NCBI GenBank assembly: GCA_963836665.1
Contig: CAWIKL010000001.1
Location: 2,852,001 to 2,916,000 of the forward strand
Reading direction: 5' to 3'
Source: JAICSD01 sp963836665
GTDB lineage: Bacteria; Acidobacteriota; Vicinamibacteria; Vicinamibacterales; 2-12-FULL-66-21
Length of the DNA stretch: 64,000 nt
Part shown: piece by piece, positions 51,511 to 61,826 of the stretch
Layout: the number at the start of each line of letters is the position of its first letter
Numbering within the stretch: position 1 is the first letter of the stretch
Program-made: the position numbers and the translations under genes
Notes under the pieces: model-generated
The model's database searches: none
What the model was told of the DNA's origin: nothing
What the model saw: the letters and a program-made list of their open reading frames with translations, nothing else

Positions 51511-52506
51511 CCGGATTAGGAGGGGTTGTTCCATCCGGACGCGTAGGATACTGCCGGCGGGCAGGTCCACGTCCTTTCCTTCAGTCGCAGCAATGGTGCC
51601 GCCGCCGCCAATCAGGATGCCCAACAGCGCACCCTTGGCGCCGCCGAGGATGCCGCCGAGAATCGCGCCAACACCGGCGCCGGCGCCGATCTTCCCGGCT
51701 TCTCCCCTGATCCCTTCGCTCTCGAGTGCTTGCGTTACCGTGCCGTGGATCGGATAGGTCCGGTCGTTGACGCTAATCTGATCGAACGCGACCGTCATCG
51801 CCCCCTTGCGCTCCGTACGCGACGCCTTGGTCACTGAGCTGACGACGCCGCGTAACGTCGAGCCGGCAGGAACAAGCACTTCGCTGCCCTGGTACAGGTC
51901 CGCCATCGTCGTCGCGGTGAAGCGGTCTTCGACCTGGATCGTGCCGGAATTGAGCGCGCGCTCGAGCCGGACGTCGAGTTCGGTGCCGGCGGGCACTTCG
52001 TTGTGTCGCGCCTGCTGGATCTGTCCGGTCGTGCCGGCAGGCCGGCCGTCGTTCTCGTAGACGCCGTTGTTCCCGGAGCCGCCATTCGACCAGGTCGAAT
52101 TACCCTGCCGTGCCTCGCCGGGGGGATGGCCATCGCCGGGCCGCGCGGCGTCACCCTCGCGCGCGTCGGCGCGAGTCTCGCCGCGAATCGAGTCGATCTG
52201 GCGGCGAACGTCCTGGTATTCGTCGCCGCTGATCGAACCCTGTTTACGCATCTTCACCCGCAGGTAGATCACCTCGTCACGGGCATCGTCGAGCTGCGCC
52301 TGCAGGCGATCTGCAGTGGCCTGGTCGCGCGCGCGCAGGCGTGAGATCTCGTTGCCCGCGTCGTAGACCTGATCCTGGAGCCGCTGGATATCTGTCGCGG
52401 TCACCGTCTGCTCGGACGCAACGCCCCGCTGGCCGGACTGGGCCGCCACGGGACTTGCGAGCGCGAGCACCAGCGCCGCCGGACCGGCGATATGCATGAG
52501 TCTCAT
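51508..52506 (-). CDS. Secreted coiled-coil protein with VirB10/TrbI-like domain
   Basis: A 332-residue protein. A signal peptide ('ALVLALASPVAAQ') is followed by a coiled coil (about 35-110, 'IQRLQDQVYDAGNEISRLRAR' in part) and a Gly/Asn-rich linker. A beta domain at about 170-260 has 'VPAGTELDVRLERAL' and 'VLVPAGSTLRGVV', the pattern of VirB10/TrbI-type barrels. A glycine-zipper follows at 270-305 ('GAGAGVGAILGGILGGAKGALL'). Glycine-zippers often insert in or pass the outer membrane. No other secretion-system gene is nearby. The domain call is by motif texture. Confidence 0.65.
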   Translation of the reverse strand: MRLMHIAGPAALVLALASPVAAQSGQRGVASEQTVTATDIQRLQDQVYDAGNEISRLRARDQATADRLQAQLDDARDEVIYLRVKMRKQGSISGDEYQDVRRQIDSIRGETRADAREGDAARPGDGHPPGEARQGNSTWSNGGSGNNGVYENDGRPAGTTGQIQQARHNEVPAGTELDVRLERALNSGTIQVEDRFTATTMADLYQGSEVLVPAGSTLRGVVSSVTKASRTERKGAMTVAFDQISVNDRTYPIHGTVTQALESEGIRGEAGKIGAGAGVGAILGGILGGAKGALLGILIGGGGTIAATEGKDVDLPAGSILRVRMEQPLLIR

Positions 52507-52586
52507 TACCTTGCCTTCCCCCTCGATTGGACGACCACTGCAAGAAAAAGGCCGGGTGGTAGACTGATCGCAAGCCCCACGGCCGT

Positions 52587-53819
52587 ATGGCTACAACCCT
52601 CAAGCTTCATAGGACTATCGGCGTCCGCGTCGGAAACGTTCAGGTCGGCGGCGGAGCGCCGGTCGTCGTCCAGTCGATGACGATGACCGATACCGCGGAC
52701 GCCGCGGGGACAGCCCAGCAGTGCATCGAGCTGGCCGAGGCGGGGTCGGAGATGGTCCGTGTCACCGTCAACGTCCCCGAGGCGGCGAACGCCGTCCCCG
52801 AGATCAAGCGGCGGATGCTCGACGCCGGCGTCACGGCGCCGCTTATTGGCGACTTTCACTACAACGGCCATTTGTTGCTGACGCGCTACCCTGACTGCGC
52901 GGCGGCGCTCGACAAGTATCGGATCAATCCCGGCAACGTCGGCACCGGCAAACGCCGCGACGAACAGTTCGCGACCATCTGCGGCGTGGCGCGCGATCGC
53001 GGCAAGCCGGTGCGCATCGGCGTCAACGGCGGCTCGCTCAACCAGGATCTCGTCGTCGCCAGGATGCAGGAGAACACCGATCACAACCTCGGCCGCACCT
53101 CGGAAGAGATCATCAATGACTGCATGGTGCTTTCGGCCGTGCAGTCGACCGAGCTGGCGCTCGAGTCGGGCCTGCGCCGCGATCAGATCATCATCTCGTG
53201 TAAGACGTCACGGCCGCGCGACCTCATCGCGATCTACCGCGAGCTGTCGCGCCGCACTGAACAGCCGCTGCATCTCGGCCTGACGGAAGCGGGCATGGGA
53301 ACGAAGGGGCTGGTGTGGTCGGCCTCCGCGATGGGTGTGCTGCTCAACGAAGGCATCGGTGACACGATACGCGTCTCGCTGACGCCCCGTCCGGGCGGCG
53401 ACCGTCGCGAAGAGGTCTACGCCGCGTGCGAATTGCTGCAGTCCCTTGGCCTGCGCTCATTCTCCCCCAGCGTCACCGCGTGCCCTGGCTGCGGGCGGAC
53501 GACGAGCAGCACGTTCCAGGAGCTCGCCGAGCGAACGCAAGCCTACATCCGCGAGCGCATGCCCACGTGGAAAACGCAGTACGAGGGGGTCGAGACGATG
53601 ACCCTCGCCGTCATGGGCTGCGTTGTCAACGGCCCGGGCGAATCGAAGGCGGCAAACATCGGCATCAGCCTGCCGGGTACGGGCGAAGCGCCGAACTGCC
53701 CCGTGTTCATCGACGGCGTGCACGCGACGACACTGCGCGGCACCTATGACGAGCTGGCCCTCGCCTTCCGCGAGCTCCTCGATGACTACGTCGAGACGAA
53801 ATACGCTCGCCGGCCCTGA
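52587..53819 (+). CDS. ispG: 4-hydroxy-3-methylbut-2-enyl diphosphate synthase
   Basis: A 410-residue enzyme of the MEP isoprenoid pathway. 'VGGGAPVVVQSMTMTDTADA' begins the TIM barrel, 'RINPGNVG' follows, and the 4Fe-4S ligands are in 'TACPGCGRTTSSTF' and 'MGCVVNGPGESK'. It converts MEcPP to HMBPP using reduced flavodoxin or ferredoxin. dxr of the same pathway lies 5 kb downstream on the opposite strand. It converges with the MATE gene nine bases downstream. Confidence 0.97.
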   Translation: MATTLKLHRTIGVRVGNVQVGGGAPVVVQSMTMTDTADAAGTAQQCIELAEAGSEMVRVTVNVPEAANAVPEIKRRMLDAGVTAPLIGDFHYNGHLLLTRYPDCAAALDKYRINPGNVGTGKRRDEQFATICGVARDRGKPVRIGVNGGSLNQDLVVARMQENTDHNLGRTSEEIINDCMVLSAVQSTELALESGLRRDQIIISCKTSRPRDLIAIYRELSRRTEQPLHLGLTEAGMGTKGLVWSASAMGVLLNEGIGDTIRVSLTPRPGGDRREEVYAACELLQSLGLRSFSPSVTACPGCGRTTSSTFQELAERTQAYIRERMPTWKTQYEGVETMTLAVMGCVVNGPGESKAANIGISLPGTGEAPNCPVFIDGVHATTLRGTYDELALAFRELLDDYVETKYARRP

Positions 53820-53828
53820 GGATCCCGC

Positions 53829-55163
53829 TTACAGCGAAAGAGCAAGGCGGCGGCCTTTTCGGATCCAGACGAAGATGAGCGCAACGCCGCAGATCATCAG
53901 GCCCGTGGACAGGCCCCACCAAAGCCCGACGACGCCGTAGCCGTGCCGGAAGCAGAGTAGATAGCCGAGCGGCAAGCCGATAAACCAGTGCCCCGCCAGG
54001 TTCCACAGCATCGCCGTCCGAGTGTCGGCGAGTCCGCGAAGGGCTCCGGTGGTCACCCCTTGCAGCCCATCAAAGAGCTGGAATACGGCGGCCACGAACA
54101 ACAGCCCGACGCCAAGCTCGACCACGGCAGGATCGGCCGTGAACGCGCGCATCAGCGGCCCGGGCAGGAGCAGGAAGACGGCCGCCGCGGTGGCCATGAA
54201 GCCGACGCCGATCGCGATGGCGGTCCACCCGGCGCGCATCGCGCCGTGCGGATCGCAACGACCGATCGCCTGGCCGACGCGCACAGCCGCGGCCGACGCG
54301 ATGCCGAACGGCACCATGAACGTGAAGGCCGCCATGTTCAGCGCGATCTGGTGCGCGGCCAGTGCGTCGGCCGAGACACGCCCCGCCAGCGCCGTCGCCG
54401 CCGAGAACACGCCGACCTCGAAGACCATCTGTCCCGCCGCCGGGAGGCCGATCGCGAACAGCCGCGCCAGGCGGGCGCCGTCGATTCCCATCGGCGTGTC
54501 ACGCAGCCGCGGCGCCATGCGCGCTTCGTGATGCACGATCGCCGCGAGCAGCGCCGCCGCCATGAAGATCCGCGCCAGCAGCGTGGCGACGGCGGACCCC
54601 GCGACACCCATCGCTGGCGCGCCGAGGTGCCCGAAGATCAGGATCCAGTTGAAGAACGCGTTGACCACGTTGGCCGTCACCAACGCGATCGTGATCGGCC
54701 GCACCAGGTTCATCGCCTGCAGGTACCGCCGAAACGCGACGTAGAGCTGTAGCGGCGGCAGGCTCCAGATGAGGATACCGAGGTACGGACGCACCAGCGC
54801 GACGACGTCGGCGGGAAATCCCCAAACGTCGAGCGTGGCGCGCAGCAGGTAGACCAGAGCCAGCATCGGCACGGCGATCGCCATGCCGAGCCAGACGCCG
54901 TCGACGAGCCAGCGGTGGCACTCGTCGAGGCGGCCGGCGCCGAAGGCCTGCGCAACGAGCGGATCGAGCCCGAGCAACAGCCCCATCGCGAACACCGCCA
55001 CGGCGAAGAACAGCATACTGGCGAGGCCGACGGCGCCGATGGCGTGCGCGCCGAGCCGTCCCACCATGAGGGTGTCGACGATCCCCATCGTGACCCAGCC
55101 GAGCTCGGCGAGCACCACGGGCGCGGCGAGCGCCAGCATGGGTTTCAGCTCACTGCGCACCAT
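53829..55163 (-). CDS. MATE-family efflux transporter
   Basis: A 444-residue protein with 12 predicted membrane helices in two six-helix bundles. Typical MATE features are 'ALAAPVVLAELGWVTMGIVDTLMVGRLG' in outline, 'GLLLGLDPLVAQAFGAGR', and 'PAAGQMVFEVGVFSAATALAGRVSADALAAHQIALN' features in the second half. It would export cationic drugs or metabolites by Na+ or H+ antiport. The substrate is unknown. It is divergent from the TPR protein gene, with 18 bases between the starts. Confidence 0.93.
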   Translation of the reverse strand: MVRSELKPMLALAAPVVLAELGWVTMGIVDTLMVGRLGAHAIGAVGLASMLFFAVAVFAMGLLLGLDPLVAQAFGAGRLDECHRWLVDGVWLGMAIAVPMLALVYLLRATLDVWGFPADVVALVRPYLGILIWSLPPLQLYVAFRRYLQAMNLVRPITIALVTANVVNAFFNWILIFGHLGAPAMGVAGSAVATLLARIFMAAALLAAIVHHEARMAPRLRDTPMGIDGARLARLFAIGLPAAGQMVFEVGVFSAATALAGRVSADALAAHQIALNMAAFTFMVPFGIASAAAVRVGQAIGRCDPHGAMRAGWTAIAIGVGFMATAAAVFLLLPGPLMRAFTADPAVVELGVGLLFVAAVFQLFDGLQGVTTGALRGLADTRTAMLWNLAGHWFIGLPLGYLLCFRHGYGVVGLWWGLSTGLMICGVALIFVWIRKGRRLALSL

Positions 55164-55181
55164 CGGGGTTTATTCTAAGGT

Positions 55182-55958
55182 GTGCTGTCGCTGCTTCCGT
55201 TCGCGCTCGCGTCGCTTCTGAGCCAGCAGCCCGAAACGATGTCGCTGCTCAAAGAGCCGCTCTACCCGCCGCCACTGCCGAAGGCTGAGCGCGCACGCCT
55301 CGAAGACGAACTGGGCCAGGCCCGCCTCGATCAGGCGCACGACCCCGTGAACGTCGATGCGGTGCTGCGCGTCGCTCGGGCGCAGCAGGGTCTCGGCCGC
55401 GTCGGCGATGCGCTCGAAACGCTGACGCGCGCGCTCGAGGGGAAGGCCGACGTCCCCGCGATCCATCTCGAACGCGGCCGCGGGTTCGTCATCATCCGCA
55501 AGTTCGAGCTGGCACAGCGGGAGCTGCGCAAGGCGGTCGACGCGCTCCCAGAGGCGCATTGCGACATCGCCTTCACGATGTACCTGCTGGCCGACTACAA
55601 GTCGGCGCACGACGAATACGCCGCCTGCCAGGACCCGGGCCTCTTCGGCTACCTGTCGGCGCGACGCGCCGGACTCGACGCCGGCGCACCGCCGCCGCTT
55701 CCCGACGATTCAGGCGCGCGCCCGGCGATCAAGCTGCCCGGTTCGTTGACCTCGAAGACGCCGAAGGGGGACGCGTCGATCTACACCACCTACCTCGACG
55801 CGATCGACCGCCTCCTCAAGAGCGACAAGGTCGGCGCGCGAGAACTGCTGCAGCCGGTCGTCGAAAAACAAGAGGATCGCTGGATGCAGCCGATCTACAT
55901 TGCGGTGGAATCGGACTACGCGCGGATCGCACCGCCGAAGCACAAGAAGAAGAAGTAA
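55182..55958 (+). CDS. Secreted or anchored TPR-like protein
   Basis: A 258-residue protein. A hydrophobic N-terminus ('LSLLPFALASLL') is followed by TPR-like helix pairs at about 55-170 ('AVLRVARAQQGLGRVGDALETL', 'AIHLERGRGFVIIRKFELAQREL', 'IAFTMYLLADYKSAHDEY'). The C-terminus is Lys-rich (HKKKK). No enzymatic motif is present. A TATTCT hexamer (55171-55176) ends five bases before the GTG start, with AAGG between, so a leaderless message is possible. Confidence 0.7.
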   Translation: MLSLLPFALASLLSQQPETMSLLKEPLYPPPLPKAERARLEDELGQARLDQAHDPVNVDAVLRVARAQQGLGRVGDALETLTRALEGKADVPAIHLERGRGFVIIRKFELAQRELRKAVDALPEAHCDIAFTMYLLADYKSAHDEYAACQDPGLFGYLSARRAGLDAGAPPPLPDDSGARPAIKLPGSLTSKTPKGDASIYTTYLDAIDRLLKSDKVGARELLQPVVEKQEDRWMQPIYIAVESDYARIAPPKHKKKK

Positions 55959-56000
55959 GGCGAACCGGCAGGTCCGCGCGACGTGAAGATCTGCGCCGGC

Positions 56001-56795
56001 CTACCGCGGCCCGCCGTTCACTCCTTCGCAGCCGGGGCGCGCCCGTCGCGCGCGTGACGATTCGAGCGACTTCTCGACGAGGCGCCGCAGTTCCTTGATC
56101 GGCTCGGGATTGTCGTCGACCTGGAGGCGCAGCACCGTATCGTTGTGCAGCCAGACGCCGCAATCCTTCTTGACGATGACCAGCGCCGCCGACTGCTGGC
56201 CGCGCTTGTCGCCGCCGCCCGCCTGTCCCCCATCGAGTGCGGCGACGAGACGCAGCGAGAGCGGCCCCTTCGTCTCCTCGAAGTTCTTCACCATGTTGTC
56301 GACGACGGCCTGGCCAGCGAGGATGTTGCCCTGCGCGGTGCAGTACTTGCCGCCCTTGTCTCCGGCCCATGCGTCGGCCTGCGGACCGGTGTAGGCGGCG
56401 TACTCCCCTTTCGGGTTCATCACCGCGAACTGGCGTCCCGCCTTCGGCCACGGCTGGCCGGCATAGCCTGGGTCCGGATCGCTGTCGAGGATAGCCTTGG
56501 TGATGGCGTCGGGTGTGAGGCCGGCGCGGAGCAACGACAGCGCTTTCGGCCCGTAGCCGACGTCGACGATGGCCTGCGTCGCCGCAACGCCGACCCCCGC
56601 CTCCGCCCAAAGCACGCCGTTGCCGACCGAGAACACGCGCGACTGGACGGCCGCGCCGAGCTCGCCGGTGTCGGGATCGTAGCCAAGGATGGAGAACGTG
56701 CCGGTGCCAATCGGCTCCTGTTCCTGCGCCGCCGGGGCGAGGACCGTCAGCGCGAGGACGGCGGTTAGCGCCAGGGCACCAGCTTTTCGATCCAT
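56001..56795 (-). CDS. Secreted DUF1028 protein (Ntn-hydrolase-like)
   Basis: A 264-residue protein. After a signal peptide ('ALALTAVLALTVLAPAAQ') it has 'TFSILGYDPDTGELGAAVQSRVFSVG', 'WAEAGVGVAATQAIVDVGYGPK' features and 'FAVMNPKGEYAAYTG', the hallmark of the DUF1028 family, which has an Ntn-hydrolase-like fold. The enzymatic role of the family is not established. Its start overlaps the 3' end of rseP by 31 bases, suggesting co-transcription. Confidence 0.85.
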   Translation of the reverse strand: MDRKAGALALTAVLALTVLAPAAQEQEPIGTGTFSILGYDPDTGELGAAVQSRVFSVGNGVLWAEAGVGVAATQAIVDVGYGPKALSLLRAGLTPDAITKAILDSDPDPGYAGQPWPKAGRQFAVMNPKGEYAAYTGPQADAWAGDKGGKYCTAQGNILAGQAVVDNMVKNFEETKGPLSLRLVAALDGGQAGGGDKRGQQSAALVIVKKDCGVWLHNDTVLRLQVDDNPEPIKELRRLVEKSLESSRARRARPGCEGVNGGPR

Positions 56796-58081
56796 TGGAT
56801 GCGCATCAAATCGTTGTAGATGACCGTGACCATTAGCGCGAGCAGGAGCACGAAGCCGGCCAATAGCACCTTCTCCTTGACCTTGATACTGAAGTCACGC
56901 CGCGCCAGCCCCTCGAGCGCCAGAATGAAGATGTGTCCGCCGTCCAGGACGGGAATCGGCATCAGGTTGAGGAGCCCGAGATTCAGGCTGATCATCGCCA
57001 TCAGGGTGAAGAGCTGAATCCAGCCCACCTCCGCCGCCTGACCGGAGAGCTCGGCAATCGCGACCGGTCCCATCAACTGCTTCACCGACGTCTCGCGAGT
57101 GAAGAGGCCGGCCAGCGTCTGCACGATCAGCTTGGCCCATTCCCAGTTCTTGTCGAGCGAGAGCTTGAACGCCTGCGTCGGCCCGGGATCGACCGTCTTG
57201 GTCTCGAACGGCCGCAGCTGGGCGCCCATCATGACCACGTCGCCGATCTTGCGCGGTTTGACCATGATCTGCTGGACCGCGTCACCGCGCTTCACCGTGA
57301 GCGCCAGCAGCTTGTCTTCGCTGCCGCGGATCGCGGTGATCAGATGATCGTAGGTAACGTTCTGCTCGCTCCCGGCAGCGAGGACGACGTCGCCGCGTTG
57401 CAACCCCGCTTCGGCGGCGGGCTGCCCGAGGTTGATCTCGGCAACCTCTGGATGCGTCATCGGCAGGACGCCGACTTCACCGATCTCGTACTTGCCCTGT
57501 CCCTCGGCCACGACCGGAATCTCGAGCGGCCGGCCGCCGCGGATCACGCTCAGCGTCACCTGACGCTTGGCCTTGCCGGCGATGGCGAGGAAGAACTGTT
57601 CCCAGTTGTCGATGGGGTGGCCATCGACCGCGAGCACACGGTCGCCGATCTGTACGCCCGCCTTCTGCGCGACCGACTTCTCGTTGAAGCCGCCGATGAC
57701 CACGGCCTGCTGTTCGTAGAGCGGCACTTGCGCGCCCTGCCAGAACACGACGGTCATGACCACGATCGCGAGCAACAGGTTCATCACCGGTCCCATGATC
57801 AGGACCTGGAAGCGCTGCCACTTGCCCTTCGACAGGAATTCGTCGGGGGCGCCGGTGCGGGAGTCCTCGGGATTCTCGCCGGCCATCTTGACGTAGCCCC
57901 CGAGGGGGACCGCGCTGATGCAGTACTCGGTGTCACCGCGCTTGAAGTTGATCAGCTTCGGACCGAAACCGAGCGAAAACGTGAGCACGCGTACGCCAAT
58001 GCGCCGGGCCATCAAGAAATGGCCGAGCTCATGCACGAAAATGAGCACCCCGAGAACGAATAGAAATGCGAGGATGGTCAA
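56765..58081 (-). CDS. rseP: Site-2 intramembrane metalloprotease RseP
   Basis: A 438-residue M50 protease. The zinc site HELGH lies near the N-terminus after 'FLFVLGVLIFV'. 'GGYVKMAGE' follows, then a PDZ tandem at about 115-300 ('KAGVQIGDRVLAVDG', 'EAGLQRGDVVLAAG') and the third ligand region 'LMPIPVLDGGHI'. It cuts membrane anti-sigma factors and signal-peptide remnants. The start is TTG at 58081, overlapping the dxr stop as TTGA; a longer frame from 58342 lies inside dxr. The ECF/anti-sigma pair at 18-19 kb is a possible client. Confidence 0.93.
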   Translation of the reverse strand: MTILAFLFVLGVLIFVHELGHFLMARRIGVRVLTFSLGFGPKLINFKRGDTEYCISAVPLGGYVKMAGENPEDSRTGAPDEFLSKGKWQRFQVLIMGPVMNLLLAIVVMTVVFWQGAQVPLYEQQAVVIGGFNEKSVAQKAGVQIGDRVLAVDGHPIDNWEQFFLAIAGKAKRQVTLSVIRGGRPLEIPVVAEGQGKYEIGEVGVLPMTHPEVAEINLGQPAAEAGLQRGDVVLAAGSEQNVTYDHLITAIRGSEDKLLALTVKRGDAVQQIMVKPRKIGDVVMMGAQLRPFETKTVDPGPTQAFKLSLDKNWEWAKLIVQTLAGLFTRETSVKQLMGPVAIAELSGQAAEVGWIQLFTLMAMISLNLGLLNLMPIPVLDGGHIFILALEGLARRDFSIKVKEKVLLAGFVLLLALMVTVIYNDLMRIQWIEKLVPWR

Positions 58082-59199
58082 GAGGTCGATTGTACTCCAG
58101 CGCTCATCCGGCCGGCATACGCGCGAGCCCAGCCGTCGATCTTTCGGACGTCGGCGAGGCCCGCCACATGGCTCTCCCCTCTGGCTTCGTATGCATCCAT
58201 CGTTCGGGCTATGACATCGGCGATGCCGGGAAAGCCAAGACGGCCGTCCATAAAGGCTGAGACGGCAATCTCGTTCGCCGCGTTCAGCGCAATCGACAGG
58301 CCCTCGGGGCCGCGCAGCGCGCGAAAGGCAAGCGCCAGGCAAGGGAAACGCTGACTATCGGGCGGCTCGAATTCGAGGTGGCCGGCACGGGCGAGGTCGA
58401 GCAGCGGCAGCGGCGCGCTCCAGCGTTCCGGATACGAAAAGGCGTACTGAATCGGCAGCTGCATGTCGGTGACGCCGAGCTGCGCGATTACGGATCCATC
58501 GATCATCTCCACCATCGAGTGGACAATCGACTGCGGGTGCACGAGAACGTCAATCCGGTCAGCGCCGACATCGAACAACCAGCGCGCCTCGATGACCTCG
58601 AGCCCCTTGTTCATCAGCGTCGCCGAGTCGATGGTGATTTTGGGTCCCATACGCCACGTCGGATGGCGCAGCGCGTCGGCCGCGGTCACGTGCGCGAGCG
58701 CGTCGGCCGAGAGCCTACGGAATGGGCCACCCGACGCCGTCAGGATCAGCTTGCGGACCTCGCTCGGCCGTCGGCCGTGCAGGCACTGGTGAAGCGCGTT
58801 GTGCTCGCTGTCGACCGGCAACACCGCGACGCCCTTGCGTCTTGCCGCGGCCATCACGACCGAGCCCGCCATCACCAGGATCTCCTTGTTGGCGAGCGCG
58901 ATGGTCTTGCCGGCGTCGATCGCCGCGAGCACCGCGTCGAGCGCCGCGGTCCCCGACGAGGCAAAGAGCACGACGTCCGCGTCCGGGTGGGTGGCGATAT
59001 CGATCAGGCAGTCCGGCCCGCGTTCGGCCGCTAACGCGTGGCGCGACGGGCGGTATTTCCGCACCTGATCGGCCAGGCGATCGGCATTGCCGCCTGCGGC
59101 CAGGCCGACCACGCGCAGCTTGCCGGGATGCGCGTCGACGACGGCGAGCGCGCTCTGCCCGATCGAACCCGTCGAACCGAGGATAGCGATCCCCTTCAT
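58078..59199 (-). CDS. dxr: 1-deoxy-D-xylulose 5-phosphate reductoisomerase
   Basis: A 373-residue enzyme, second step of the MEP pathway. It has NADPH-binding 'ILGSTGSIGQSAL', 'IALANKEILVMAG', the metal/substrate site 'VDSEHNALHQCL', 'LTASGGPFR', and 'NKGLEVIEARWLFD'. It converts DXP to MEP. It sits between cdsA and rseP, the common order of this envelope/isoprenoid run. The stop overlaps the rseP start. Confidence 0.97.
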   Translation of the reverse strand: MKGIAILGSTGSIGQSALAVVDAHPGKLRVVGLAAGGNADRLADQVRKYRPSRHALAAERGPDCLIDIATHPDADVVLFASSGTAALDAVLAAIDAGKTIALANKEILVMAGSVVMAAARRKGVAVLPVDSEHNALHQCLHGRRPSEVRKLILTASGGPFRRLSADALAHVTAADALRHPTWRMGPKITIDSATLMNKGLEVIEARWLFDVGADRIDVLVHPQSIVHSMVEMIDGSVIAQLGVTDMQLPIQYAFSYPERWSAPLPLLDLARAGHLEFEPPDSQRFPCLALAFRALRGPEGLSIALNAANEIAVSAFMDGRLGFPGIADVIARTMDAYEARGESHVAGLADVRKIDGWARAYAGRMSAGVQSTS

Positions 59200-59277
59200 A
59201 GCTGCCGGCTCACAGCGGCCAGCGACCGGCTATCGGCTGCTGGCTCCCGTGTTCAGTCTCCGTTTGCCAGTATGCAG

Positions 59278-60084
59278 TCACGCGACGAATCGGACGAAGA
59301 CGTAATACACGGGCGCGGCGAACAGCCAGCTGTCCATGCGATCGAGCACGCCGCCGTGGCCTGGGATCAGGTTCGACGAATCTTTGACGCCAGCGCTGCG
59401 CTTGAGCAACGACTCGAACAGATCGCCGACGATGCCGAGCAGGGAGATGGCTGTGCCGAGCAGGACGAGGGTCCAGGGCGGCGCACTGAAAAGATAGCGG
59501 CCACCGAGCGTCATCGCCAGCGTGCCGAAGAGGACGCCGCCGATCGCGCCTTCAACAGTCTTCTTCGGGCTGATCGCCGGGGATAACTGCTTCCGGCCGA
59601 AGGCGCGGCCGGTGTAGTACTGCGCAGAATCGCTGACCACCACCGTGACGAGCAGCAGCAAGAGCACGAGTCGTCCGTCGCCCTGCCCGTTGATCCGCAG
59701 GGCAGCGAGCATGCCGAGCGGGAGGCCGAGGTAGAGCGCGCCGAACACCGTCGCCGCCACGTCGGCGAGAACGGACGGCGACGGCCCGCCTCTCGCAACG
59801 GCCGCCGCGCCGACCACAACCATGGCCGCCGCCAGAACGAGGTAGGTCCAGTTCGCGAACATGCCGCGATCGGCGAGCCAGGTCGCAAGACAGACGATGG
59901 CGACGGCGGCTCCGCCGATACCGGCGAACACCGTGATCCCAAGCGCCCGAGCCAGTTGTCGATACTCGACAAATGCCAGTACGCCGGCGAGCAGCGCCAA
60001 CACGAACGTGCCTGCCGGCGGCGCGAACCAAATGGTCCCGATGACTACGGGCAGCAGCACGAGCGCCGAGAGCACCCTGGTCAT
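59278..60084 (-). CDS. cdsA: Phosphatidate cytidylyltransferase
   Basis: A 268-residue integral membrane enzyme that makes CDP-diacylglycerol from phosphatidate and CTP. Seven or eight helices lead to the signature 'VSDSAQYYTGRAFGRKQLSP', 'SPKKTVEGAIGGVLFG' and the C-terminal 'KDSSNLIPGHGGVLDRMDS', which holds the catalytic aspartates. It lies between uppS and dxr. The 78 bases before dxr contain repeated CCGGCT/CGGCT words but no gene. Confidence 0.95.
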   Translation of the reverse strand: MTRVLSALVLLPVVIGTIWFAPPAGTFVLALLAGVLAFVEYRQLARALGITVFAGIGGAAVAIVCLATWLADRGMFANWTYLVLAAAMVVVGAAAVARGGPSPSVLADVAATVFGALYLGLPLGMLAALRINGQGDGRLVLLLLLVTVVVSDSAQYYTGRAFGRKQLSPAISPKKTVEGAIGGVLFGTLAMTLGGRYLFSAPPWTLVLLGTAISLLGIVGDLFESLLKRSAGVKDSSNLIPGHGGVLDRMDSWLFAAPVYYVFVRFVA

Positions 60085-60133
60085 CGCTGGGAGACCGAAA
60101 GCCGGTAGGCGTCAACCGGCCGCTGCAAGCCGC

Positions 60134-60919
<786 letters not shown>

Positions 60920-60931
60920 AGTCAGGCGCAA

Positions 60932-60967
60932 AAGCTTGATGATACAGAGTCTGACGGATTGTGCCAA
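60932..60967 (-). promoter_or_regulatory. Promoter of the uppS-cdsA-dxr-rseP run
   Basis: On the minus strand TTGGCA (60967-60962) and TATCAT (60944-60939) are separated by 17 bases, five of six and four of six matches to the sigma-70 consensus. The start would be near 60932, about 13 bases before the uppS ATG. It lies in the 100-base gap between truA and uppS, which holds nothing else. Confidence 0.6.
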
Positions 60968-61019
60968 CCTGCCATAGCATGAGCGCCGTCTTGTCGTCCC
61001 GATCGCTGTCGACGCGTGG

Positions 61020-61799
61020 TCACTCCGGGCGATTCTGCGGATCGTCGCCGACGCCTGAGGCCCCGTAGTCGACGCGGACGAGACACAGTCCGCAGGCCGG
61101 CGCGGTGCGACCCGCCTCGGACCGGTTCGGCCGGTCGAGCAGCGCCGCCAGGTGGGACGCCGGGCGCTGGCGATGACCGATCTCGACGAGCGTGCCGACC
61201 ACGCTCCGCACCATGTGGCGCAGGAAACCCTCACCGGAAATCGCGAAGACCAGCGAGCCGTCGGCCCCCTGTCCCCACCGCGCGTCGGTGACGCGGCGCA
61301 CGCTGCTGTGCGTGACACTGCGCGCGCCCTGGAAGGCGGCGAAATCGTGCTCGCCCTGGAGCGCCTCCGCGGCACGCTCGATCAGCGCCGCGTCGAGCGA
61401 CTGCGGCACATGCCACGTATAGAGACGCAGCATCGGCGGCACGATGGTGCCGTTCCAGATGCGGTACTCGTAGGTCTTGCCCGTGGCGCTGAAGCGCGCG
61501 TGAAAACTCTCGGGCATGACGCACACGTCGAAGACGCGGACCGCCGGGGGCAGGCTGGCGTTGAGCGCGCGAAGCAGCGTCCGCTCCGCATGTGTACAGG
61601 CCACGCGCGCGGAGGCGACCTGCCCCGTCGCGTGGACGCCGGCGTCGGTCCGCCCGGCGCCGTGCACTGTCACGCGGCGATGGTCGATCGTCGACAGTGC
61701 GTCTTCGAGCAGTCCCTGGATCGACTCACCGCTCGCCTGCCGCTGCCATCCGACATAGCCGGTGCCGTCATAGGCGACGCTCAACTTGATGGTGCGCAT
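61020..61799 (-). CDS. truA: tRNA pseudouridine(38-40) synthase
   Basis: A 259-residue enzyme that makes pseudouridine at tRNA positions 38-40. It has 'LSVAYDGTGYVGWQRQ' at the N-terminus, the catalytic Asp in 'GAGRTDAGVHATGQV', 'KTYEYRIWNG', and 'FLRHMVRSVVGTLVEIG' in the C-domain. It is a monocistronic-looking gene between pyrE and uppS on the same strand. Confidence 0.96.
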   Translation of the reverse strand: MRTIKLSVAYDGTGYVGWQRQASGESIQGLLEDALSTIDHRRVTVHGAGRTDAGVHATGQVASARVACTHAERTLLRALNASLPPAVRVFDVCVMPESFHARFSATGKTYEYRIWNGTIVPPMLRLYTWHVPQSLDAALIERAAEALQGEHDFAAFQGARSVTHSSVRRVTDARWGQGADGSLVFAISGEGFLRHMVRSVVGTLVEIGHRQRPASHLAALLDRPNRSEAGRTAPACGLCLVRVDYGASGVGDDPQNRPE

Positions 61800-61826
61800 G
61801 CGGACCGCCGTCAGCCCCCGCGGCGC

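Noticed and set aside
59203..59277. Structured RNA between dxr and cdsA
   Set aside because: The stretch has repeated CGGCT words but no consistent stem pattern or known riboswitch motif.
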